Positions 55,281 through 64,000 of a DNA stretch of 64,000 bases are shown here, in pieces. The notes beneath the pieces are model-generated. The model was not told the origin of the DNA. It was given only the letters and a program-made list of their open reading frames with translations, and did no database searches. Source of the DNA: Eustoma russellianum (Eukaryota > Streptophyta > Magnoliopsida > Gentianales > Gentianaceae); the NCBI GenBank assembly GCA_036186865.1, contig AP025040.1, positions 35,215,555 through 35,279,554 on the forward strand. Reading direction: 5' to 3'. The translations under genes and the position numbers were made by a program. The stretch's first letter is position 1. Each line of letters opens with the position of its first letter.

Positions 55281-56195
55281 ATGGATTGGAGAGGTTTCAC
55301 ATCTACTGCCTGCAACCTTAGGGATGCAGGCAGGCACGGTATGGTTGAACATCCACTAATCTACGATTTATACATTTTATTTCAAACACATAACACGCCT
55401 CTTTTTTTCATTGGAGCGATTTGGTTATCACATCAACTATCTATTTACTCATTGGTGATTGGAAGATTATGTCGTTGGATCCTACGCTATGCATGGTTTA
55501 CTCGCATGGTGGATCCATTCAGATTTCATGTGGCAGGACTTTTTCCATTGTCGCCTTGGCCCCTTGGTCAAGGCGACTTGGGTATGCATTTTCCCACTCT
55601 GTTTGTGCTTATTATTCTCAACACTAATGCTCTATTGATGTGCTATTCCCATTTGTGCGAGATTCTTTTACACATCACAGTGGTGAGCCTTATTCCCGAA
55701 GTGGGGCACTTTCTTCCTGCATTTTCGGTTCTCACAACTTGGATGGACATGGCGCATCATTACACTTTGTCGCCTTGGCACCTAAACTGCCAAGGCGGCT
55801 CCGGTATGTGCTTGGTTTTTCTACCTCTGATTGCTCAGTTACGCGCTCACATTGACCTCCTTTCTCTCTGGACATCTTCTGAGGTTTGGGTTTTCAAGAA
55901 AATGGCAAGACAAAGATGCGGCGATCGGAACAGCTTCAACATTCTCCTGTTCACACAAAAGTATACGGCATTCATGGATTTGTACACCAATTTATGTTCT
56001 TATCATATCAATGACAGTCGTATAAATATGTACGCTTTTTCCTTCGCCAAGGTTTTATCCACAAGGGTGGTTTTTCTTGGCAAGGTTTTAATGCGGCATA
56101 TCATATACGACTGGAGATATGACATCCTTGTTTTGTTATTTCATTTATTCGAATACTCTGACAATGTAATATGGTTTTTCCTCCACCAAAAGTGA
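55281..56195 (+). CDS. LINE A 3' open frame of unknown function
   Basis: A 304-codon frame from the ATG at 55281; the open frame itself begins at 55263, overlapping the ORF2 stop. It is rich in Leu, Ile, Phe, Trp and His, with several hydrophobic stretches that could span a membrane (around IWLSHQLSIYSLVIG and LFVLIILNTNALLMC). Two segments 73 codons apart share LSPW-x-L and QG-xx-GM, because two similar DNA hairpins lie 219 bp apart. I recognise no family. LINE B has no equivalent open frame, so it may be a chance frame in a structured 3' UTR. Confidence 0.3.
   Translation: MDWRGFTSTACNLRDAGRHGMVEHPLIYDLYILFQTHNTPLFFIGAIWLSHQLSIYSLVIGRLCRWILRYAWFTRMVDPFRFHVAGLFPLSPWPLGQGDLGMHFPTLFVLIILNTNALLMCYSHLCEILLHITVVSLIPEVGHFLPAFSVLTTWMDMAHHYTLSPWHLNCQGGSGMCLVFLPLIAQLRAHIDLLSLWTSSEVWVFKKMARQRCGDRNSFNILLFTQKYTAFMDLYTNLCSYHINDSRINMYAFSFAKVLSTRVVFLGKVLMRHIIYDWRYDILVLLFHLFEYSDNVIWFFLHQK
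55306..55797 (+). repeat. Three hairpins in the LINE A 3' region
   Basis: Hairpin 1 is CTGCCTGCA/TGCAGGCAG (55306-55314, 55325-55333). Hairpin 2 is GTCGCCTTG/CAAGGCGAC (55550-55558, 55569-55577). Hairpin 3 is CGCCTTGG/CCAAGGCG (55771-55778, 55790-55797). Hairpins 2 and 3 are alike and about 219 bp apart. Confidence 0.8.
56046..56081 (+). promoter_or_regulatory. 3' stem-loop of LINE A
   Basis: GCCAAG (56046-56051) pairs with CTTGGC (56076-56081), enclosing an inner CCAC/GTGG stem. The position close to the 3' end and conservation in LINE B suggest a structure recognised by the element's RT; that role is inferred. Confidence 0.55.
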
Positions 56196-56357
56196 GGCTT
56201 TTAATTAACAAATAACTTCTTTTCAAAAAAAAATATATCAAGGCACGACCATAGAATTTTGCTCTGATGATGCTGGCTCCAACATCGGCGCCGCAATGAT
56301 CTTCATCATCTTCCATCTGCGATACCTGTCTTCCGTTCGCTATCATTCAGCGCTATT

Positions 56358-57680
56358 ATGGATTTGCCACAGTCCGTTCCGACGTTTGCATCCATTGTTG
56401 CGGGATCGTCCAAGATCTCTCTTCCTCCTCATGAGCCGTTCAAATACAAGGGCGTTCCTGCGATCAGTTTTTCCAAGGCTGAAGTTAATGATTTGACAGA
56501 TTCCTTGAAATACAGCCTGGTGGGTACCTTTTGGTATGGAAGACCTAAACTGGAATCTATACGTGCATAGTTCGAAAAGGTAGGATTTTTAGGCATGAAA
56601 GTCAGTTTAATTGATGCTGCACATATTTTGATCACTTTTGAACGTGAATCAGATTACATCCGATGTTTCGCACGTTGTTCTTGGAATGTGCTAGGTTTTC
56701 ATATGCGTTTAACCAAATGGTCGTATGATTTTGATCTTAGAGTAGATGCTCCAATAGTGCCAGTTTGGGTATCAATGCCGGGTTTACCAGTGTATTTGCA
56801 TAAACAGGAGGCACTTTTTGAGATTGCTAGGTTAATTGAAACTCCGTTGAAGGTGGATAATATGACCTCCAATTTGTTGCGTCCGTCAGTGGCCAGGGTT
56901 TGTGTTGAAATTGATGTATCTGCAGAACTCCCGACCCGCCTTTACATTCAAAGTCATGATTATGGCTTCTTTCAATCAGTGATGTATGAAGATAAGCCCC
57001 AACATTGTTCAAAGTGCCGCACATTGTGTCATTTGCTGCAAGCTTGTGTCAAGGACAAAACAGGATCGGTACAGGAAGAACAGCACACTGTGCCAGTGAA
57101 GACTAAAAACAAGGATAATATTCCACAACCTCAAAGGTGGACGCCAAAGAAAGATCAGCCAGTCAAGCATCCAAAAAAGGTGATTGCTCTGGACGCCCAT
57201 GTGTCATCAGAGCCTGAGATACAGACTCCAACTTTAGACCATACACAGGAGCACGAAGGCTTACCTTTACAGCAAACTCAGGAAATTACGATACAGCAAG
57301 GTGATTCCCATATACAGCAATGCGGTGATCAACAGCCGCAAGAAGACATTGATCAAGCAGAAGCTGCAGGATCCGATCTTTTAGGTATAGGAGACAGTGA
57401 TCTCCCAGGTCATGTCTCTGATACAGAGGTTATGAATGCAACAATCAACGCGGCTGATCAGGACTTTCAGGAGGCTGCAGATGAAATAACCAGAAGATTG
57501 ACTGCACGCACTTTACCTGCTGAAAAACTGGATGAACAAGGCATTAATCCCCTTGAGGAAAGCATATTGGATTGCAGTAATAAGCGTCACCGTACGAAGA
57601 AAAAAGACATGCCCCTGCCACCTCCTACAACGCGGGTCACTAGATCAGCTTCAAGCTTGGATCTACATATTTCTCAATGA
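56358..57680 (+). pseudogene. LINE B ORF1: DUF4283/zinc-knuckle protein with one stop
   Basis: Starts MDLPQSVPTFASIVAGSS. A single TAG (56568-56570) interrupts an otherwise open frame of 440 codons. DUF4283: LKYSLVGTFWYGRPKLESIR, AAHILITFERESDYIRCF, VPVWVSMPGLPVYL. The knuckle is CSKCRTLCHLLQAC (about 57006-57047). The Gln/Glu/Asp-rich tail ends in a KRHRTKKK basic patch. Reading through or around the TAG the protein aligns end to end with LINE A ORF1. The stop overlaps ORF2 as ATGA at 57677-57680. Confidence 0.85.
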
Positions 57681-60600
57681 ATGCCATGTCTTGGAATGTT
57701 CGGGGAATTCGTACCTCCCTGAACCGAATAAAAACATTGGTACGTCAATATCATTTACATCTACTTGTTTTAATAGAGCCAAAACAACAGTCACAAAAAT
57801 TGGATTTCTATCATTTAACACTTGGATTTTCTAACACCCTTTCATCTTTGGATGGAAACATTTGGATATTTTGGATGAGCTCGATACTGCAACAAACTGA
57901 CGTATATAATGGAGTTCAACATACTTAATTAAATTCCAGCGGATTTCAACTGGAACTAACTTCTGGTGGTCCGCAGTGTATGGGAAGCACACGGTTGCTC
58001 AACGTCGTTTTTTGTGGGAAGATTTAATTTCTTTTGCACAAAATATTGTTGATCCATGGTTGGTAGGTGGTGATTTCAATACATTTTTATCTCTAGATGA
58101 ACATAAAGGTCAATTCACACCATCTCTGCGACAATTGACAGACTTTAATAACTCGGTTCAGCAGTCATCTTTATTGGAGGTCCCTTGCCAAGGATCCAAA
58201 TATACATGGACCGATGGACGCGGCCTTGCCAGAGTGTGGAGGCGATTAGATATAATTTTTGTCTCAGAGTCTTTTTCTGATGTGTTTGGCAATCAGATGG
58301 TGCAGCATTTGGATCAAACTACATCGGATCATGCACTTTTGTTATTATCTTGTCGGCAGTCTACTAATAATGGCCCTCGTTCTTTTCGTTTTCTCGATGT
58401 CTGGTTATTTCATCCTAATTTTATGACATTTATCAAGCATACATGGAGCAGTTACCCCACGTTTGGGGCATGAGATGTTTGTATCGAAAATTGTATTCTC
58501 TTAAGAAGGACCTCCGATGGTGGAACAAAGAAGTATTTGGTAATATTTTTGATGCGGCTTCAGATGCGGAATCAAGAGTTGTGTCTGCTGAAGTACAATA
58601 CGATAATAATCCAACAGATGAAAATCGTGCTCAATATCATGAAGCAAAGGCGGTATTACTACAAGTTCAAAACCGAGTATGTCAATTTTGGAAGCAAAAA
58701 GCTAGGGTAAAATGGCTGCAGGAAGGGGAAGCAAATTCATCTTATTTTCACACATTGGTAAAAGAGCGTCGGCGCAAGCAATATCTCTCTCGTATAATTT
58801 CACCTGATGGAGAGAGTGTGTGACAGAGGACTCCATTCAGCAGGCTGCGGTGCAATTTTACACAACTCTTTTTGCAGAAGAGCAAAAGAAAATCATGACG
58901 ACATCCTTAAATTTATTCCGAGTACTATCACTGACGAGGACAATGAAATGTTAACAGCCATGCCGTAATTGCCTGAAGTTAAGGCAGCAATATGGAATCA
59001 GGATCCGTCTAGTGTTGCAGGACCGGACAGATTTCATGGACAGTTTCTCCGACATTGTTGGGACATTATATGTTCAGATGTTTTAAAAGCAGTCCAGGAG
59101 TTTTTTATAGGGGTGAAAGTTCCGAAGGCTATGGCAGCTTTGATGATTACTTTAATCCCGAAGATAACCAATCCGGTGACTTATGCAGACTTTCGCCCAA
59201 TTAGCCTGACTAACTTTGTGTCCAAAGTTGTTACTCGTGTTATATCCACGCGTATGAGATGTGTTCTTCCAAAATTGATATTAAAAGAACAAGCATGTTT
59301 TATGCCGGGACGTGGCGTATCTAAGTAAGTCATTTTGGCAAAGGAAATGGTGCACATTTTGGATAAGCCCAAACGTAGAGGACACATAATAATAAAATTG
59401 GACATGGCAAAGGCGTTTGACAGAGTTAGCTGGGAATATCTTAGACGTCTTTTACTCTGCATGGGTTTTAGTCCATTCTTTGTACGACTAATAATGAATA
59501 ATTTTGATGCAACAAAATGCTCAATCCTTGTAAACAGTAAGCCTTGTGGTTTTTTTAGTCCTTGACGCGGGGTTAAGCAAGGGGATCCGCTATCTCCGCT
59601 TCTATTCATTCTTGCTTCTGAAGGATTTAGCAGGGGTTTAAATGCGCATGTCTCATTTGGTTATATTCGTGGATTTGAAGAAACTCGGATGTCAACTCCA
59701 TCACATTTGGGTTTCGCGGATGATTTGTTGGTCTTCCTTTCCTATTCAAGCCATAACTTGCAACGTTTTATGAATTTCTTGAATCTGTATCAGCAGGTTA
59801 ACCTTACTAAAAGTCAAGTGGTTGTAAGCAGTGGTCTTTCGGGAGTAAGAGTGCCAGCATCCCATGGAATGAGGCTATCTGCTTTACCAATTAAATATTT
59901 GAGAGTCCCTTTGCATCATGGTGTTTGTCGGGTGTCACATTGTCAAATGTTGTTGGCTCATGTAAATAATAAACTGAATAGCTGGTCAAATAAGCTTCTA
60001 AGCACGGCAGGCAGATTACCTCATATTTGTTCAATTCTCATGTTGATACCACTTCATATATTCGCGGTATCCAAACTTCCTCATAGTGTTGTTGCTGAGA
60101 TCCAGCGGAAGTTTGCTTCCTTCTTTTGGGGTGCTAAACATCATTGGAGATCATGGAAGACTCTTTGTAAACCAACTGATGAAGGGGGTCTAGGTATTCA
60201 ACAACTGCAGTCAATTCAAAAAGCATATGATTGTAAGATGTGGTGGATATATCAACAACATACATCACTTTGGGCTGAATTTATGCATTGTAAGTATGGA
60301 CATAGAGATCATTTTCGGGGAATGTTGTATGATTCTCCGGAATGGAAGCGTATTTGTCGCATCCATGATTTTTGCGTGATCCGTGTAGAAGAGGGTCGCG
60401 AGGGGCTATCTTGGAAGCTTGATCTACAAGGACAATTTTCATTAAAGAGTGCCTATAATGAGTGTCGCACTGCAGGTGTATCCTTAATTTCAAGCCGTTA
60501 TATTTGGTGGTCCGGAATTCATCAGTCTGCTAAGATGTTCATGTGGAAATTATGGTATCGCACACTGCCAATATCGGAGAACCTAGCTAGTTTTGTGAAT

Positions 60601-61436
60601 GCTTTTCCAACAATATGTCCTTTTTGTAGGAGAACTGAAGGTCTCATTGATCATCTATTTGTTCATTGTCCAGCCATAACCTCGTTGTGGTGTCGATATG
60701 CATTGCTGTCTCATGGGCCTATTTCTTTTAGGCCATCGTTGTGGTCTTATTTGATGAGTTGGTGGCTCACGTCCTCAACACGAACAATGTTGGGACATTT
60801 AAAGGTGGTAACCCCACATATCATTTGCTGGAATATATGGAAAGAATATACTGCAATAACAATTGGTGATTAGACTTTTAATCAACGACGGCTAGAGGAA
60901 AGAATTCGAATGGATATATACACGTGGTGTGCAGCGTCTTCTGGGAAGAAATATGCTGCCTCATTCCCTCATTAATTGATGCACATCTTTCACCACCAAT
61001 CCGGACTGCATGAACCAAAGTTGTCAGATGGCTAACACCACCGCCAGGGCGAAATAAAATCAATGTAGATGCTGCAGTTGGGAGACAGCATGCTGCAGCA
61101 GGTGCGGTTGTACGAGATTCAAGAGGGAGGCTCCTCTTGGCGCTTTCTTTTCCATTGCCATGTCTATCCCCTTTACAAGCTTAGCTTCAAGCAGCACTAT
61201 ATGTTACGATCTCCTATTCCACAAAATATCACAGCTTCATCTTGGAGACAGATTTTTTGGAGTTAATCCGCATGCTAGGTAATGAGCACTCGGTCATGGG
61301 AGTAATGCGGGTTGATCTAGATCGTTTGTGCATGTTTTTACATCTCACACGATCAACTTGGCAATACACCCCACGAGAGACAAATTCGGTGGCACATCAT
61401 CTTGCTTCATTGGGCTTGACACTCACATCTTTGTAG
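57677..61436 (+). pseudogene. LINE B ORF2: endonuclease, RT, zf-RVT, RNase H (broken)
   Basis: Starts MNAMSWNVRGI. Endonuclease pieces: LVLIEPKQQ, then after a shift LVGGDFNTFL and TTSDHALLLL. RT: WLQEGEANSSYFH, VAGPDRFHGQFLR, LITLIPK-like MITLIPKI, KLDMAKAFDRVSWEYLRR, GVKQGDPLSPLLF and the catalytic motif as FADD in LGFADDLLVF (about 59704-59733). zf-RVT: FSLKSAYNECR, CPFCRRTEGLIDHLFVHC. RNase H remnants: NVDAAVGRQ and ETDFLELI (around 61060-61280). Stops at 57926, 58471, 58821, 59326, 59563, 60871 and at least four frameshifts. Confidence 0.88.
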
Positions 61437-61543
61437 GAATACAAACTTCTAAACATGTTGCCGCCGGTAGCTCGTGGATGTCTCATCACTGGCTTGCACA
61501 CTCCATACTTACAGTCTTGAACATCATGCTACGATTCTGTGTT

Positions 61544-61571
61544 CCTGCCTACATTCTAATATGTAGGCAGG
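61544..61571 (+). repeat. Hairpin in the LINE B 3' region
   Basis: Perfect 11-bp arms CCTGCCTACAT/ATGTAGGCAGG (61544-61554, 61561-61571) with a 6-nt loop, about 110 bases after the ORF2 stop. It corresponds to hairpin 1 of LINE A with paired base changes. Confidence 0.8.
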
Positions 61572-61813
61572 TTGTGTATGCTCCTTTGCAATTTTTTTGT
61601 CTCATTGGGTTATCTTTTTCAACAAATGATAAGATCCTTCACTAACTACAATTTTACTTTTCATGCATGCTTGCTTTTGGATCGTTGGAGGATGCTGCTT
61701 TTTATGATCTGCGTCAACTTGGGAGCCAAACTTGTTTGGTTGGAGGATGACACTGTCTTTCGATTTCCTTGTAATGCTTCAGACTGGATAAATATGTACT
61801 CTTTTTCCTTCGT

Positions 61814-61848
61814 GCAGGATTTTTTTCCACAAAGGTGGTTTTGCCTGC
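61814..61848 (+). promoter_or_regulatory. 3' stem-loop of LINE B
   Basis: GCAGG (61814-61818) pairs with CCTGC (61844-61848) around an inner CCAC/GTGG stem. It occupies the same place as the LINE A stem-loop but with different, still complementary, outer bases. Confidence 0.55.
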
Positions 61849-62059
61849 CAAGGTTTTAATGAGGAATATCATATTCAGTCTGAACAACACGCCATCTTTC
61901 TTGTTACAGCAATAGCTTATCGGCCACACAGTTGTTATTTGTTGTTATGTCGTGATTTGCTTCGTAATATGATTTTCTTCCGCCAAAAGTGAGGTTTAAA
62001 GTTAATAAAATGCAGGGTCTACGGCCCATTTATCTAAAAAAAATATTAAGGCACGGCCA

Positions 62060-62420
62060 ACAATATTTATATATATGCATCAGTAAAGTGGATAAAATAA
62101 GTATCAGTTTGCTGACAGCCTTAATGCCTTAATTGAATGTACACTAAAATATACAGTACATGCGCCTATTGCAAATGCGTCAACGATGCATGAAACTAAA
62201 TTTTCAATGTACCACATCGTGTGCAAATGCAGTCCTCGTGACTTCTGAGAACTAGTAATTTGAATTGAGAAGTTTGAAATCTACATTTTGTAGATTTCTT
62301 GCTCATGTCACATATACAGTGATAAAATAATAATCAGACAGCAAAAAAACGCAAAGTTATATGTATAAACATAAAAGGAAAACAGCGTCGTGTTCTCATT
62401 AAGCTATCTCTGATACCAGT
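62060..62420 (-). promoter_or_regulatory. Leader of element D (right of the LINEs) and PBS
   Basis: The PBS TGGTATCAGAG in element sense lies at 62408-62418, two bases from the LTR. The rest is leader without a recognisable feature. Confidence 0.8.
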
Positions 62421-63317
62421 TGTTAGATTTATATAATAAATTCGTTACCCGAGGATCGCTTAAGAGAATACAAAAGCAAAGTAAATAAATGCGGGAGTGT
62501 ACCTTGCTCCATTGATTTCGGTGTAGTAGTTCTGACACGTACAACAACAGTGTCTTCCAAGAGATTACACGAACCCACCATGTTGAATTTACTAATGAAA
62601 TATCAACAACTGCTACAACTACTATTCTGATGGAGAGAATAGATAGTATATTTTCTCGAGAGTGTTTTATATATATGAAATATATATGTATAATATATAT
62701 TGTTCGCAAGTGTGCAAAAGAACAAAAGAAAAGAGCCTTCAGAAATTCAACTTTGCAAATGTATTTTTTTCCAATTACAAAGCTACGACTCTGTTCTGCA
62801 AAATTTTGTCCCACATAGCTTTCATTTATAGTGGAACAGAATATGCAAAGAAAATGAGTTGCATTTTCTTTTCTTTTCCTTCCCGAAAACTTAAAGGTTT
62901 TCACCGGAAAACCAATGCAAATGAATTGTATTTGTTTCATTGAAAACTGAAACATTTTTTCCAAAAAACAATGGTGCCATCAGTTTTGCCCTTTCTTAAT
63001 TAAAACACTTTTAATAATAATACTCGTGGGCTCTTGTCCCTCGGGAATCAAATATCATTAATAATAAGGTTTCGACTTTACGAATCCTACCATCAAGGAC
63101 TGTAACCGTAGGACTGTCTACACATTTAGTGATCCATTCAGATTACACCGTATATCCACTAATATACCGAAGTGATCACTTAACGCCTGGATGCATATAA
63201 ATATTACGAAACATTAGTAACATATAATATATAACATACATAAGTCCACATCTGTTTGATATGTAACTTAAGTCACACGTGTCGTACACTACACGTATGA
63301 GCATATCAAATTCAACA
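62421..63317 (-). repeat. 5' LTR of copia element D
   Basis: 897 bp, homologous to 43401-44325. It lacks the 85-bp duplication and has instead a unique CGAACCCACCATGTTGAATT block at about 62571. Confidence 0.88.
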
Positions 63318-63676
63318 ATTAGAAATTTTGGCTTTCATAAAAAGTCTCACCTTAAATGCATATTTAAATATTTAAATACATATAAACAATTGGCACACCA
63401 ATACATATATTCACAGCCATATACGCATGTGTATTCACCAATTTATGCAATCACATATACTTATGTATGATCCATAATTTGATACGAAAATATAAGTATA
63501 AATTTCATAAATACATAATAAGTACAGGAAGGGTACATCGATTGCTATACTATACCGTACGATTGGAATTGGGGTTGGTTTTCGGGACAAATTCCTCTCC
63601 TTGCTATCTTAGACCCTGGCCTGAAAGAGGTGTCAAGGGAGAAAGTTTTCTCTTTATTGTGGTTGCTGCTGGCTAT
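63318..63676 (-). repeat. 5' LTR of the old gypsy element, right portion
   Basis: Resumes after element D with AGAAATTTTGGC (compare 26379-26390 in the other LTR). It is uninterrupted at CATATACGCATGTGTATTCACC, where the solo LTR sits in the left LTR. It breaks off at GGCTAT (63671-63676), where a copia LTR begins. Confidence 0.75.
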
Positions 63677-64000
63677 TGTTGGGAATCCCTCCTAGTTGGA
63701 GAGTTCCAATATATTAAGTCAAACACAATTATAACATTGAAGAATTCCAACAAAAGAAGTTGGAATGGTTTTTTTGGTCATCCAAGAATGATTATTGCTT
63801 GGAACACTTTAGTAAGGGCTTGTACATTGAAAAGACACAAGATGGAACACTATAAATAGAGGTGCTGTGTGGAACAAATGTAAGAGAGAACAAGAAGAGA
63901 AGAAGAAAAAATAAGAGAGACAAATACAAGGGAGGAAGAGTAAAATTTGTAGATGCTGGGCAGTCTACCAGCCTCCGGAAAAATTGCATTTGCGGAATAT
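63677..64000 (+). repeat. Copia-type LTR, truncated by the window edge
   Basis: Begins TGTTGGGAATCCCTCCTAG after GGCTAT in the old gypsy LTR. A TATA box CTATAAATAGAGG lies at about 63851-63863, followed by a purine-rich stretch (63880-63945), typical of a copia U3/R in plus orientation. The end is not visible, so element type and TSD cannot be confirmed. Confidence 0.6.

Larger units (their letters stand above)
50010..56232 (+). mobile_element. LINE A: plant L1-type non-LTR retrotransposon
   Basis: Flanked by the 13-bp TSD ATATATCAAGGCA (49997-50009, 56233-56245) and ends in A8 (56225-56232). It contains a GC-rich 5' UTR, ORF1 (50206-51411), ORF2 (51408-55266) and an unusually long 3' part with hairpins. 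About 6.2 kb, essentially full length. ORF2 has three stops and two frameshifts; ORF1 is intact. It shares its organisation with LINE B directly downstream. Confidence 0.9.
56246..62042 (+). mobile_element. LINE B: related plant L1-type element, more decayed
   Basis: Flanked by a 17-bp TSD ATATCAAGGCACGACCA (56235-56251) and ATATTAAGGCACGGCCA (62043-62059), two mismatches, and ends in an A-run (about 62035-62042). ORF1 56358-57680, ORF2 57677-61436. It lies directly after LINE A and the two share one target copy. More stops and shifts than LINE A, so probably older. Confidence 0.88.
43401..63317 (-). mobile_element. Copia element D (Angela/Tork-like), carrying two LINEs in its leader
   Basis: LTRs are 43401-44325 (3') and 62421-63317 (5'), ends TGTTAGATTT and ...AACA on the plus strand. 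Flanks TATAG (43396-43400) and ATTAG (63318-63322) are an imperfect TSD. The host LTR sequence resumes correctly on both sides. The PBS is at 62408-62418 and the PPT at 44326-44340. Coding order on the minus strand is gag, PR, IN, RT, RNase H. The leader between LTR and gag is about 1.4 kb without the LINEs. Multiple lesions make it defective. Confidence 0.88.

Overview
The window is plant nuclear DNA, very probably from an angiosperm and most likely a eudicot. It is AT-rich and made almost entirely of nested retrotransposons. Ty1/copia elements of several lineages (a Sirevirus, Angela/Tork-like elements), Ty3/gypsy chromovirus (Tekay/Del-like) and Tat-lineage elements, and plant L1-type LINEs with a C-terminal RNase H occur together, which is typical of land-plant pericentromeric or intergenic DNA. 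I found no convincing host gene, tRNA, rRNA or CRISPR array. Species cannot be determined from the sequence.

Layout, left to right. (1) 1-4005: 3' part of a Tat-type gypsy element, internally deleted after the reverse transcriptase, with its 3' LTR. (2) 4091-24418: a four-deep nest of copia elements. Element B (small LTRs, + strand) is interrupted at 4697/23519 by element A (+). A is interrupted inside its own 3' LTR at 10199/23510 by element C (- strand). C is interrupted inside its RT gene at 13282/19732 by a very young Sirevirus (+). Target-site duplications (TSDs) support three of the four levels: GCAGA/GTAGA for A, AATTT for C and GATCC for the Sirevirus. (3) 24449 to the window end: an old gypsy element on the - strand with Tekay-like PPT and PBS signals but a non-coding 2.3-kb interior. 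Its left LTR is interrupted by a related solo LTR (26481-38679, TSD GCATG), itself interrupted by a nearly complete Tekay-type chromovirus (28877-38427, - strand, TSD ATTAT). Its right LTR is interrupted by a - strand Angela/Tork-like copia element D (43401-63317). The untranslated leader of D carries two related LINEs inserted head-to-tail at essentially the same target (about 50010-62042). A final copia-type LTR begins at 63677 and runs off the window.

Nearly all coding regions are pseudogenes. The Sirevirus RT-RNase H frame is still open, and LINE A ORF1 is intact. Several stops look like C-to-T changes.

Most interesting signals: (a) in the Tekay-type element gag and protease lie in different frames joined exactly by a canonical 113-nt GT-AG intron; (b) copia element C lacks the usual initiator-Met PBS and has instead a 13-nt sequence complementary to its own LTR, in the geometry of Tf1-like self-priming; (c) both LINEs join ORF1 and ORF2 through an ATGA stop/start overlap and share 3' hairpins with compensatory changes; (d) LINE A has a further 304-codon open frame after ORF2; (e) the Sirevirus lost its 5' LTR end, gag, PR and IN in one deletion beside an LTR palindrome.
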